A DNA stretch of 64,000 nt from Bacillus sp. FJAT-28004 (GTDB lineage: Bacteria; Bacillota; Bacilli; Paenibacillales; Paenibacillaceae). The position numbers and the translations under genes were made by a program. Under the pieces are notes generated by a model. It was not told where the DNA came from and made no database searches. It saw only the letters and a program-made list of their open reading frames with translations. Below are positions 9,522 to 17,705 of this stretch, piece after piece; position 1 is the first letter of the stretch, and each line of letters starts with the position of its first letter. Where the stretch lies: contig NZ_LGHP01000001.1 of assembly GCF_001280845.1 (NCBI RefSeq), positions 1,194,319 to 1,258,318 on the forward strand. Reading direction: 5' to 3'.

Positions 9522-10118
9522 ATGATAATCGGATTAACCGGCGGTATTGCCAGCGGCAAAAGCACAATCGCGAGCATGCTCGTGGAACGCGGAGCGCTGC
9601 TGGTCGATGCCGATCAAGTCGCAAGGGAGGTCGTACTTCCCGGAGAACCAGCATTAGAGGCAATCGCCTCTACGTTCGGACAAGCTGTCCTTGAAACGGA
9701 CGGTTCTCTTAACCGAAAAGCTCTCGGCGAAATCGTTTTTCGCGATAAAGAATCACTAGCAAAGCTCGAAGCGATAACCCACCCGGCCATTCGTGCGAGG
9801 ATGCAACAAACCATACATACTTATGCGGAACAGTTCCCAGAACGATTAGTCATAGCTGACGTGCCACTGCTTTATGAAACGAAGCAAGAAAATCTGTACG
9901 AAGGCATATTAGTTGTTTATGTACCCGCTGAGGTTCAGAAAAAGCGCCTAATGGAAAGAAATAACTTGTCTGAGGAAGAGGCTGACAGGCGCATTGCCTT
10001 ACAAATGGATATCGAGCAGAAGAGACAGCATGCGGATTGGGTCATCGATAACAGCGGGTCGCTGGAGGAGACGCAACATCAGCTGGACGAATTTTGGAAA
10101 AGCAAGTGTTTGCCATGA
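9522..10118 (+). CDS. coaE: Dephospho-CoA kinase
   Basis: Last step of coenzyme A synthesis: phosphorylation of dephospho-CoA at the ribose 3' hydroxyl. The 198-residue protein starts MIIGLTGGIASGKST, a typical P-loop. ADQVAREV, the lid region and DVPLLYE are also typical of CoaE. A GTG at 9513 is in frame, but it is inside the GAGGTG ribosome site, so the ATG at 9522 (spacing 6) is the better start. The stop overlaps the next gene in ATGA. Confidence 0.95.
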   Translation: MIIGLTGGIASGKSTIASMLVERGALLVDADQVAREVVLPGEPALEAIASTFGQAVLETDGSLNRKALGEIVFRDKESLAKLEAITHPAIRARMQQTIHTYAEQFPERLVIADVPLLYETKQENLYEGILVVYVPAEVQKKRLMERNNLSEEEADRRIALQMDIEQKRQHADWVIDNSGSLEETQHQLDEFWKSKCLP

Positions 10119-10681
10119 GAGTATTCCAAAAGAAAAGGGTGCTTCTCATTCTGTTGCTCGGTTTAATGACGATTCTATTTCTCAAATCAGATTGGCTTGC
10201 GGAATGGATGTATCCGGTTCATTTCAAGGAGGACATTCGAGCAAGTGCTTCTAATTATGGCGTAGAGTCGCATTTAGTAGCTGCGATCATTCGTAGTGAA
10301 AGCAATTTTCAGACAGGCAGGGAATCGAAGAAGGGTGCACTCGGTTTAATGCAGATTATGCCCGATACGGCTGCATGGGTCGTTCAAAAAGCGGGATTTC
10401 AAGAAGTAACGAACGACATGCTTATGAATCGCGCAGACGTAAGCATTGAGGTTGGCGCATGGTATTTGAGGTCACTTAGTCAACAATTTGGTCAAAATAA
10501 GATTGCTGCAATTGCTGCATACAACGCGGGTCCAGGCAATGTTCGCAAGTGGCTTGACTCGGGGACTTGGGATGGAACAATCGAATCGGTTAAAGAAATT
10601 CCGTTTGGAGAAACTAGACACTATGTGCAGCGAGTCATTTACTATTATAATAAGTATAAGGACTTATATCCGAGCCTTTAA
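10115..10681 (+). CDS. Lytic transglycosylase, membrane anchored
   Basis: A peptidoglycan lytic transglycosylase of the Slt70 C-terminal type, 188 residues. The N-terminus KKRVLLILLLGLMTILFL is a single membrane anchor, placing the enzyme outside the cell. The SLT domain has IIRSESNF with the catalytic Glu near residue 62, then GLMQIMPDTA and AYNAGPGNV. The ATG at 10115 overlaps the coaE stop as ATGA; an in-frame ATG at 10094 would add seven residues. It is very likely translated with coaE. Confidence 0.9.
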   Translation: MRVFQKKRVLLILLLGLMTILFLKSDWLAEWMYPVHFKEDIRASASNYGVESHLVAAIIRSESNFQTGRESKKGALGLMQIMPDTAAWVVQKAGFQEVTNDMLMNRADVSIEVGAWYLRSLSQQFGQNKIAAIAAYNAGPGNVRKWLDSGTWDGTIESVKEIPFGETRHYVQRVIYYYNKYKDLYPSL

Positions 10682-10714
10682 TGGATGATCCTTAACGATA
10701 ATGAAAATACAATG

Positions 10715-10760
10715 AAGCCTTGGAGGCTCGTCTCTTCGTGGACGAGCCCTGCCAAAGCTT
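10715..10760. terminator. Hairpin between convergent genes, possible terminator
   Basis: GGCTCGTC at 10725-10732 pairs with GACGAGCC at 10741-10748, extended outward by AAGC/GCTT. It lies between the converging transglycosylase and spore protein genes. There is no strong T-run on either side, so terminator activity is uncertain. Confidence 0.45.
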
Positions 10761-10789
10761 CGGTTATTCATACAACTTTTAATGAATCA

Positions 10790-11008
10790 TTATTTGTATT
10801 GACCAGCAAGGGATTGCTCGGCAATTTGCACTAGGCGACGGGTAATAGATCCCCCGATGGAGCCTGCGTCTTTTGTAGCCATGTTGCCGTAGTATCCGTC
10901 TTGCGGAATTGCGATGCCTAGCTCTTGAGCAACTTCAAATTTCATTTGATCAAGGGCAGCTGTCGCTTGTGGCACTACCAATTGGTTACTGCTGCGGGAT
11001 GCGCTCAT
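10790..11008 (-). CDS. Small acid-soluble spore protein, alpha/beta type
   Basis: A 72-residue DNA-binding protein that coats and protects the chromosome in the spore. KFEVAQELGI near residue 23 is the germination-protease cleavage motif, and GSIGGSITRRLVQIAEQ is the conserved C-terminal DNA-binding half. An AGGAGGTG ribosome site precedes the ATG. On the minus strand CATAATA (plus-strand 11039-11045) fits a sigma-G -10; the -35 is weak. Expression in the forespore is expected from the family. Confidence 0.95.
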   Translation of the reverse strand: MSASRSSNQLVVPQATAALDQMKFEVAQELGIAIPQDGYYGNMATKDAGSIGGSITRRLVQIAEQSLAGQYK

Positions 11009-11151
11009 GTATGTTCACCTCCTTGCGGTTGGTAAAAGTATTATGTGCAAAAATTAGAACTTCATTACAGGAATTACATGGAAATTAAAATAATTTTGTG
11101 AAGAGTCAATTTTGGAGGCTCTAGCGATTAAGAAAGGAGGCAATACGCATC

Positions 11152-11634
11152 ATGAAATGCCCATACTGCGACTATGCCGGAACGAAAGTATTAGATTCCA
11201 GGCCGGCCAACGAAAACAAATCGATTCGTCGCCGCCGTGAATGCGAAAAGTGCAGCCGCCGCTTCACGACATTCGAAATGATTGAAGAGACGCCTCTGAT
11301 CGTAATCAAAAAAGATGGCAGCCGCGAAGAATTCAGCCGCGACAAAATATTGCGGGGCCTTATCCGCGCCTGTGAGAAGCGTCCGGTTCCCGTAGAGCGT
11401 CTGGAAGTTATCGTATCCGAGGTTGAGAAGGAGCTGCGCACAACAGCGCATGCCGAGGTTGATAGCAGCGATATTGGCGGAATCGTTATGAACGAGCTTT
11501 ATCCGGTTGACGAGGTAGCCTATGTCAGATTCGCATCTGTTTATCGCCAATTCAAGGACATCGATATGTTCATGAAGGAGCTTAACAATCTGTTGTCCAA
11601 ACACCCGCTCAATGGTATGATAGATAAAGATTGA
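11152..11634 (+). CDS. nrdR: Transcriptional repressor NrdR
   Basis: ATP/dATP-sensing repressor of ribonucleotide reductase genes. The 160-residue protein has the N-terminal zinc ribbon [17 protein letters not shown] with the second pair in [12 protein letters not shown], and an ATP-cone domain from about residue 46 ([19 protein letters not shown]). The ATG follows AGAAAGGAGG. In Bacillus nrdR is followed by dnaB and dnaI; here a tRNA gene and accessory DNA follow, and neither gene appears in the rest of the window. Its stop codon lies inside the tRNA promoter -35. Confidence 0.96.
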   Translation: MKCPYCDYAGTKVLDSRPANENKSIRRRRECEKCSRRFTTFEMIEETPLIVIKKDGSREEFSRDKILRGLIRACEKRPVPVERLEVIVSEVEKELRTTAHAEVDSSDIGGIVMNELYPVDEVAYVRFASVYRQFKDIDMFMKELNNLLSKHPLNGMIDKD

Positions 11635-11660
11635 CAGTTTTGACGACCCTGTGCTAAGAT
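11631..11660 (+). promoter_or_regulatory. Strong sigma-A promoter of the tRNA-Ala gene
   Basis: TTGACA at 11631-11636 and TAAGAT at 11655-11660 are 18 bases apart, with an extended -10 TG one base upstream of the -10. The -35 overlaps the nrdR stop codon. The tRNA starts 18 bases downstream. Confidence 0.75.
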
Positions 11661-11677
11661 CAATCTTGTCGTCATTT

Positions 11678-11753
<76 letters not shown>

Positions 11754-11766
11754 AATACAGACTTCC

Positions 11767-11794
11767 AAAACCCTTGATAATCAAGGGTTTTTTT
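11767..11794 (+). terminator. Terminator of tRNA-Ala
   Basis: AACCCTTGA pairs with TCAAGGGTT, followed by a T-run. Nearly the same hairpin follows the tRNA fragment at 17465. Confidence 0.85.
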
Positions 11795-11843
11795 ATTTAT
11801 ATAATGTCCTGAGCAGAAATCAGAGTAATAAGTTTTTGGCCTT

Positions 11844-11866
11844 TGGGGACGGATTGGGGACGAAAA
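11844..11866 (+). repeat. Copy 1 of a 23-bp repeat, possible integrase arm site
   Basis: Contains GGGGACG twice, 11 bases apart. The whole 23 bases recur at 13596-13618 with one mismatch. The pair flanks the DUF4317 gene. Tandem short repeats next to a tRNA are typical of integrase arm sites. The rest of 11795-12212 holds no gene, only two hairpins. Confidence 0.55.
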
Positions 11867-11944
11867 AATATACCTGAAAGCCTTCTTGAAAGAAAGTAAA
11901 TTATTTAAGATTGAACAGAATTAGTAAATATTCTTTAATCAATG

Positions 11945-11982
11945 AAAAGGAGAACACTTTTTATTTAAGTGCTCTCCTTTTT
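11945..11982. terminator. Bidirectional hairpin terminator
   Basis: AAAAGGAGAACACTT pairs with AAGTGCTCTCCTTTT (one mismatch), with A-rich left and T-rich right flanks. No gene precedes it closely, so it is probably a leftover of a lost gene. Confidence 0.6.
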
Positions 11983-12132
11983 CAACGATGAGATGTTGTA
12001 ATGTATATCTCGAATAAGATTACATTAGCAAATGCTGTTCCATTCGAATCATACTTGTTGTCGCTGCCTACTCGTCACATGTTGATTTTGTGGCGGTGTT
12101 GGTTTGGAACGGAACTGAAGAGAAGTAACATT

Positions 12133-12158
12133 AACAGCCCTTCTAGCGAAGGGCTGTT
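12133..12158. repeat. Perfect 11-bp hairpin upstream of the DUF4317 gene
   Basis: AACAGCCCTTC and GAAGGGCTGTT are separated by TAGC. There is no T-run. It may be a degraded terminator or an element in the leader of the next gene, whose start is 55 bases on. Confidence 0.4.
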
Positions 12159-12212
12159 ATATCGTTTATACTGATAAAACCAATTTACTTCTTAGGAGTT
12201 GTCTAGCGAATC

Positions 12213-13379
12213 ATGATAAAGAAAGAAGTCGCGCATATACGCAAGCAATTTAAGCTGGATCACGATATGATGAATATTAACGACATTCTCAACGTGTATA
12301 TTATGAAGGATAGCAACGAGGTCTATCATTGGGAGCGCCAGGCGTTTTCTCTGGTGGATAGAGAGAAGCAGGAGCTGTATATGGGGAATTTCAAAAAACT
12401 GCTGACCGGAGAATTGGATCAGAAGTTGTTCGAGTTGAAGTTTCAGGAGGAAGCAGAGGATCCAACGCGAGTGCTACTTCACCAAGGTTTAGCGACAGGC
12501 GATCCTGAAGAATGGAAGGACCTGATGCTGCTGTTGGTGGATAAAATGTTGGTGGATGCCAAGTATGAACAGGATACAGTAGTCACGTTCGTTCGTGGAC
12601 AGTATTTCCGGCCGACCAAGGGCAGAAATGAAGAAGCCGAAGAGAGCGGTAAGGACGAACTGTTCGCGCATCCGTTCATTCTATGCAGCCTGAATTCCAC
12701 GGAGAAGCAAAAGAAAACTCTCTTGTTCGATTATGTGGAGAGGGAATTTAAGTACAATGTCATTGTAGATCCGATTATCAAGTTAAGTTCGCCGGAGCAC
12801 GGGTTCTTTTACCCTAGCGTGACGGATAACTATTCCGATGTGAACCGCATTCTGTATTGTACGGCAAAATCGAATTATCCAGATCCGCACTTCATCGGAC
12901 AGGTCTTAAATGCCGAAAGATCCATGACGGCAATGGAAGAGAGGGCTATTTTCGAAGACATCGTGAAGGAAGTGGTGGGCGAACAACTCGACGTAGCCAC
13001 TCTCGCACAGGTGTACGAGGAGATCCACCAGGTAATCGAAACCAACGAAGATGAGGAAGAACCCCCGAAGTTGGATTATAAAGATGTGGAACGTGTGCTG
13101 ACAGTAAGCGGCATAGAGAACGTGACGACGGAAAAAGTGGAACGCGCGTTTCAAACGATCGTCGACGATAGGAACTATGAAATGAAGGCAAGCAGCGTTA
13201 TGCCGAAATTCACTTCAAAATCGATTAAGATCGATACAAAGGTAGCCTCGATTTCGGTCAGCCCGCAGGATTTAAAGTATGTGAGACAGGTGAATTATCA
13301 AGGGAAACGATGCATCCTGATTGAGATCGACGAAGATGCTGTAATCGAAGGATTTACGCTCAGTACAGAGACTTTATAG
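12213..13379 (+). CDS. DUF4317 family protein
   Basis: A 388-residue soluble protein without signal peptide or membrane segments. Its start (KKEVAHIRKQFKLDHDMMNI, then VYIMKDSNEVYHWE) and length agree with the DUF4317 family of Firmicutes, whose function is unknown. A TTAGGAG ribosome site lies about 15 bases before the ATG. Both sides carry a copy of the same 23-bp repeat, so it looks like the cargo of a small integrated element next to the tRNA. No other gene is in this element. Confidence 0.8.
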   Translation: MIKKEVAHIRKQFKLDHDMMNINDILNVYIMKDSNEVYHWERQAFSLVDREKQELYMGNFKKLLTGELDQKLFELKFQEEAEDPTRVLLHQGLATGDPEEWKDLMLLLVDKMLVDAKYEQDTVVTFVRGQYFRPTKGRNEEAEESGKDELFAHPFILCSLNSTEKQKKTLLFDYVEREFKYNVIVDPIIKLSSPEHGFFYPSVTDNYSDVNRILYCTAKSNYPDPHFIGQVLNAERSMTAMEERAIFEDIVKEVVGEQLDVATLAQVYEEIHQVIETNEDEEEPPKLDYKDVERVLTVSGIENVTTEKVERAFQTIVDDRNYEMKASSVMPKFTSKSIKIDTKVASISVSPQDLKYVRQVNYQGKRCILIEIDEDAVIEGFTLSTETL

Positions 13380-13595
13380 ACTCAGTTGACAGCGTTGGTT
13401 GATGCGGTTGCAGCCTTTGAATAGGTCGGCGCATAATGTGTTCTTGAGGGATAGAAAATATTGAAATAAGACAACAGCGAGGAGAGGAGATCGTCTTGCT
13501 GGAGGATAAGTCACCGGGATGGTACTCATCGTATAAAGTTTGTTCACACTGTCTACTCGACACATGTGGTGTTCGGAAACATGAACATTATTTTA

Positions 13596-13618
13596 TGGGG
13601 ACGAATTGGGGACGAAAA
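13596..13618 (+). repeat. Copy 2 of the 23-bp repeat flanking DUF4317
   Basis: Same orientation as the copy at 11844 with one mismatch; again GGGGACG twice. The stretch 13380-14051 holds no credible gene. Besides this repeat it contains a palindrome at about 13668-13693 (AAAACCTTATT and its complement), a partial tRNA-Ala sequence at 13732 and a minus-strand terminator at 13922. Confidence 0.55.
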
Positions 13619-13731
13619 CCGTCACCAAGCAACATAAAAGAACCAACTAGATCACATATCATTCGGAATAAAACCTTATTTAATAAGGTTTTATCCTACA
13701 TCAACATATTAAGAGCTAACCCATCTCTATT

Positions 13732-13759
13732 ACTGGCAGCGATGAGGTCACGGCATCGA
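13732..13759 (+). repeat. Decayed attachment-site remnant (tRNA-Ala fragment)
   Basis: CTGGCAGCGATGAGGTCA, then a degenerate GG.TCGA, matches the anticodon and variable region of the att copies at 17479 and 41266. Sequence after it no longer matches the T arm, so it is a broken att site. Confidence 0.6.
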
Positions 13760-13921
13760 AATTTACCGCTGAGCATTACATCATTGAATGGACTTCTATG
13801 AATGTTAAATCAAAAATTTCGATACCCCGGGGTTCAGTCCGCGCGGACGGAATGAAAGATTAAGCTTCGAAGGGAATACTTCAAATGGAGAGCTCAAGTG
13901 TTTTACTAAGGTTCAACTTAT

Positions 13922-13970
13922 GAAAAAAACCAGTGCGACAGCCTGATGTTCAGACTGATGCACTGGTTAT
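13922..13970 (-). terminator. Minus-strand terminator beyond the blaR1-like pseudogene
   Basis: ACCAGTGC and GCACTGGT form the stem; read on the minus strand it is followed by a run of seven T. It lies about 80 bases after the end of the decayed blaR1-like gene. Confidence 0.6.
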
Positions 13971-14051
13971 TTAACTATCGTTCTCCGGTTGCCCATTTGT
14001 TGCCCTACGGCCCTGCGGTAGCAGTTGATAGCCTCCAGTCGTTCAGCTCAT

Positions 14052-15693
14052 TCACAGAAAAGGGTTAATATGTATGATAGCTCCAGTGGATCGGTCCAAA
14101 GTTACAAGAAACCGGCCATCGCTAGTAAGATTGCCTTCGGAAGAAGGAATAATTACAAAACCGATAAGCGAGTCATTGGTGTAGCTATGCTCTATTGTTG
14201 TGATTTGCACTTCTTGAACACTAACGTCCAGGAATGGTTAAGCCAATTGAATCGCTTTCTCTTTACTTTGGTCTAATGAAATCCATTGTTCTTTTTGTAT
14301 TTCATTGCTATTTGTTGAGTCTTTAGCTGCCTTCATATCATTGATACCGATTATTTTATTATTATGGCCAACCCATACACGTATACTGTCGTCTGCGGTT
14401 ACATAAGTGGCAGTTTCTCTCTCATCTTTTATAAGTGAAAATCCAGTCAGGTTAAAATACTTCTGCAATACCAGAGTAGCTTTTTCTGCAGTATTAACTG
14501 TCAGGCTTTGGATTTGGCCGCCTCCAGGCTTCGCTAGCTTTTCCAATTCCACTGTTTCTTGTAAATTGGTATTCCCTTGCGCATTTACTAATGAGAATGA
14601 GCAGACAGTTAATAGCATTACTAATCCTAATACAGATAAGCGCATAGAATTTTTCTTAAAATGTTTAATCATGAGTATTCGCCTCTTGAGATGCTTGTAA
14701 TTACCCGATAATCCGACCAAACCTGGATATCTCCGGGCTCCTGCATAATGCTCCAATAAATTAATGATCGTCTGGCCGTAAGCTGCTTTGTGTTCAGCAT
14801 GGATGTAGGACAAGGCCAATGCATCACAGGCTACCTCTTGATCCGCCCGAATACGTGCGCAGACAAACCGTATAATCGGATTAAACCAATGTAAAATAAC
14901 CAGAACATGCATGAGCCAATTCATCGCAACATCCGTGCGCTTTATATGTGCCAGTTCATGATTGAAAATATAACGGAATTGATCGGCATCCATCGAACGA
15001 ATCAACGAACTGGATAATAAAATCCTTGGTTTCATAAACCCATAAACCGCAGGACTCGGTACTGCAAGTTACGGTCAGAAGAATCGGTTGTTTGACCGAC
15101 ATTTGGCGCTTGCATTGCTCGAATACTTGTAATACCGCCGGATGGGTTAATTTGGGCTGTTTTTTAATTCGTCTATACACGTTGATATTGGCTATAAGGG
15201 TTACAAGACTCAAGACTATGACCCCTAGCAACCAACCAAACAACAGGATGTCTCGCAGCGTTATTTTGGATAATAGATCCACAAACGATTGCTTTGCAAG
15301 GACTTGTTTTTCAGGAACATTCGCAGCGGAATGAACAGTGACGTCGGATGAACCCTTGAGTGTCCATTCGCTCGGAGAATTCACGTTATTCTTCAACTGA
15401 TTTCTTCGTTCATAAAGATTGGAAATATCATCGAGCGATCCTAAAAGGGATTCATTAGACAACTGCTGCTTAATTGGCAATAGATTGTATACGCTGTACG
15501 AGCTCTCTGGCGCCCAAGGCAATACGAGCCGAATGACAACAGGAAACCATAGGAGATAATGCCACTTCGGCTGCAACTTGTTTCTGAGCATCCATTTGAT
15601 CATGACTATGAGAACAACCAGCACACTTGCCATCAGCGAAGCCTGAATCACCCAGTCGAAAAAAACCTGCATATACATCTGCATATATGTCAT
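14052..15693 (-). pseudogene. Decayed BlaR1/MecR1-like M56 peptidase gene
   Basis: Reads as a BlaR1-type membrane zinc peptidase that would cleave a BlaI repressor. The N-terminal part (to about 14960) has membrane helices and SCGLWVY. After a frameshift near 15036 the frame continues with KPRILLSSSLI, the zinc motif HELAHIKRTD and ADQEVACDALAL. A TAA at 14238-14240 interrupts it, after which the same frame continues for 62 codons with a PepSY-like end (VTLDRSTGAIIHINPF). With one frameshift and one stop it should not make a full protein. A sequencing error could explain one lesion but hardly both. Confidence 0.85.
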
Positions 15694-15695
15694 GG

Positions 15696-15995
15696 CTATA
15701 TGCCAGTCTTCGATTTGTTATCATCGTTTTTGTTATCATCGAATAATTGTTTCAGCTCATTGATTTCCTGTTCCGTCAGTTTTTTCTCCTGAAGGAAGTT
15801 CGCAAGCATCGGTTTAATGGCTCCACCGTACAATTTTTGCAGAAAACTTTTGGTTTCACTCTGCAAATACTCGTTTTCTGAAACCAATGGATAAAACATT
15901 TGGGCTCGTCGCGATTCGTCTATATAAACGGATATTGGGGATCTTTTAAACCAAAGATGAAGTCGAAAAGCCGCCTCAACAGGCATACTGTACAT
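15696..15995 (-). pseudogene. BlaI/MecI-type repressor, N-terminal half lost
   Basis: The C-terminal half of a BlaI-family repressor is clear: YPLVSENEYLQSETKSFLQ, then LYGGAIKPMLANFLQ and LTEQEINELKQLFDD. The N-terminal winged helix that binds DNA is missing, and the residues before YPLVSE do not fit the family. It is two bases upstream of the blaR1-like gene, the usual order. A pseudogene is the best reading. Confidence 0.75.
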
Positions 15996-16141
15996 GTGGC
16001 TTTTATCGTTTGAAATTCAAGCAAGAAGGAGTATGGGGAATTAAGCTCAAATTCGCGAAATCTTTATTGGACTGTCAGATTTAAAGCGCAGTGCAGCGAA
16101 AAATGCGCTCAGGTCGTCTAATAGGTGGAGGTGATAATTCA

Positions 16142-16705
16142 GTGAAGCCGGCCGGCTCGAATAACAAGGAAAATTTCCCGAAAGATCCCTCTCAAGCTCT
16201 AGAGCAGCTGATGGAAAGCTTTGGCTCGACGATCATGCGCACCGCTTATTTTTATACCGGCGATCGGCATTTTGCCGAGGATATCAGTCAGGAGGTATTT
16301 CTTCGCGCTTATCGCAACTGGAACTCGTTTCGTGGAGATAGCGCGGTTAAAACCTGGTTGACGACGATCGCTATCAACGTTTGCCGGGACAAGATGGGCG
16401 TGCGGATGTTTACGGAACAGCCGACCGATCCCAGCCTAATGGAGCGGGGACGGATATTCAACTTGGAAGAAGAAGCGCTTAAAAAATTGCAGAAAAGCGA
16501 GATTTTGCGGCATATGCTGCGTCTGCCTCTGCCGTATCAGGAGGCTTTGTATTTATATTATTATCTGGACTTGGACACACGGGAAATTGCGAAAGCGACG
16601 TCGTCGCCCGAGGGTACCGTGAGAAACAGACTGCACCGGGCGCGCGAGGCGTTGGCTCGGGAAATGCGCAAGGAGGAGACAGCCGATGACGGACATGGAG
16701 CGTAA
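16142..16705 (+). CDS. ECF-type RNA polymerase sigma factor
   Basis: A sigma-70 family factor of about 187 residues with only regions 2 and 4. Region 2 shows AEDISQEVFLRAYRNWNSF and WLTTIAINVCRD. Region 4 shows LPLPYQEALYLYYYLDL and EGTVRNRLHRAREAL, the recognition helix. The longest frame starts at 16091, but a good GGTGGAGGTG site eight bases before the GTG at 16142 marks that as the start. It overlaps the next gene by 20 bases, so sigma and anti-sigma are coupled. Base composition is more GC-rich than the flanking pseudogenes. No autoregulated promoter could be assigned. Confidence 0.88.
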   Translation: MKPAGSNNKENFPKDPSQALEQLMESFGSTIMRTAYFYTGDRHFAEDISQEVFLRAYRNWNSFRGDSAVKTWLTTIAINVCRDKMGVRMFTEQPTDPSLMERGRIFNLEEEALKKLQKSEILRHMLRLPLPYQEALYLYYYLDLDTREIAKATSSPEGTVRNRLHRAREALAREMRKEETADDGHGA

Positions 16706-17378
16706 TTTACGTCAACATTTGCAAAAGGAGTCGGATGATATGTTGTTTTCTAGAATGGAATTAAGCGATAGCGTTAAACAGAAGATCAGGAAACAAGCCG
16801 CCACGGAGCAGAGAGGCCGCCCCCGATTCGTTCTTCCGAAAGCCTGGCTTGCTGGAGCGGCAGCGCTGGTCGCAGCAGTCGTCATAGTGACGGGATTGCC
16901 GATGCTGCAAGAGCCCGCCGCAGTCCCGACGCCAACGGATAATTCGTCGGGAATCGTGCTGCCCGGAAACGGAGGAGCCACAGGTTCGGAGTTGTCCCAA
17001 TTGATTACAACTCCGTTAGGAACGGCGGAAGCAGCGAAAGCAGCTTTCGGTTCCGGTGTGCTTGTTCCTCAAGTCAGCCCGGAAGGCTTCAAGCTGGCTG
17101 AGATCGTCGGCGTGGGAATGAAGGACCAACCGCTCAGAGATTTAAACTTCACATACGGCTCGGGTGATAAGACGGTGACGTTCAGCGCGAGCCGCATGCC
17201 GGCGGCGTTTCCGACGGACCTGTTCACACAGACCAAAGTGGGCGGAGCGGACGGCTTTATTTTCGAGCAAGCCGAGTTCACGGAGCTGTTCTGGGTGGTT
17301 GACGGCATTCAGTATGGCGTGTCCGGTCCGATTTCGGGCGACGAGGCCATGAAGGTAGCCGAATCGGTGGAGCCTTAA
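16686..17378 (+). CDS. Probable membrane anti-sigma factor with DUF4367-like domain
   Basis: A 230-residue protein with a cytoplasmic N-terminus of about 55 residues, one membrane helix (WLAGAAALVAAVVIVTGLPM near 57-77) and an extracellular part. The outer domain (TVTFSASRMPAAF, then FTELFWVVDGIQYGVSG) resembles DUF4367, which is common in anti-sigma and cell-envelope proteins. Position right behind an ECF sigma gene, with overlap, supports the anti-sigma role. The inhibited partner is most likely the preceding sigma factor. No ZAS-type HxxxCxxC motif is visible. Confidence 0.72.
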   Translation: MTDMERNLRQHLQKESDDMLFSRMELSDSVKQKIRKQAATEQRGRPRFVLPKAWLAGAAALVAAVVIVTGLPMLQEPAAVPTPTDNSSGIVLPGNGGATGSELSQLITTPLGTAEAAKAAFGSGVLVPQVSPEGFKLAEIVGVGMKDQPLRDLNFTYGSGDKTVTFSASRMPAAFPTDLFTQTKVGGADGFIFEQAEFTELFWVVDGIQYGVSGPISGDEAMKVAESVEP

Positions 17379-17464
17379 TGAGTTGATGCGTGTATATCGT
17401 GAATGAATTGAACGCCCCACCCGTCGAATGCTAGATAAATTGGGGTTGTGTAATATCCACATAC

Positions 17465-17520
17465 GGGAGAGCGCATCGCTGGCAGCGATGAGGTCAGGGG
17501 TTCGATCCCCCTAGGCTCCA
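17465..17520 (+). repeat. attL of the main island (tRNA-Ala 3' part)
   Basis: From GGGAGAGCGC to CTCCA it reads as a tRNA-Ala from the D loop to the acceptor end, with anticodon GGC. Its anticodon stem is CATCG/CGATG, not CTTGC/GCAAG as in the intact gene at 11678. The D-arm 5' side is replaced, so it is no complete tRNA gene. CTGGCAGCGATGAGG through CTCCA repeats at 41266 with two mismatches in 42 bases. It lies on the integrase side of the element. Confidence 0.85.
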
Positions 17521-17526
17521 TTCTTG

Positions 17527-17554
17527 AAAAACCCTTGTATATCAAGGGTTTTTC
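17527..17554 (+). terminator. tRNA-type terminator copy
   Basis: AACCCTTG pairs with CAAGGGTT and a T-run follows; nearly identical to the terminator behind the intact tRNA-Ala. Confidence 0.75.
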
Positions 17555-17590
17555 TGTTTTTATCGGATTGGATATATCCACTGAAAACAG

Positions 17591-17623
17591 TCCGCGGTAA
17601 CAATCCGGTAACATCCGGTAAAA
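17591..17623 (+). repeat. Tandem integrase arm-type sites, left end
   Basis: GGTAAC/GGTAAA occurs three times at about 10-base steps, with CGGTAACAATCCGGTAACA at the core. The right end of the island has CGGTAACAATGTGGTAACA at 41130-41148. The pairing of both ends with att cores supports integrase arm sites. Confidence 0.65.
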
Positions 17624-17705
17624 CACAGATGCAAAAGCACTTAAAATTACCAGAGATAAAAGTGGAAACAATAAAAAAAGAACAAGCTCATGACTTGTTC
17701 CCGAA

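Noticed and set aside
13496..13801. 101-codon frame across the 23-bp repeat
   Set aside because: It reads through the arm repeat and att remnant, which are not coding; composition does not look like protein.
14025..14700. Plus-strand frames over the blaR1-like region
   Set aside because: The minus strand gives clear M56 peptidase sequence, so these are shadows.
17441..17520. Complete second tRNA-Ala gene
   Set aside because: From the D loop to the acceptor it looks like a tRNA, but the 5' acceptor strand and start of the D arm are missing, so it cannot fold as a tRNA.
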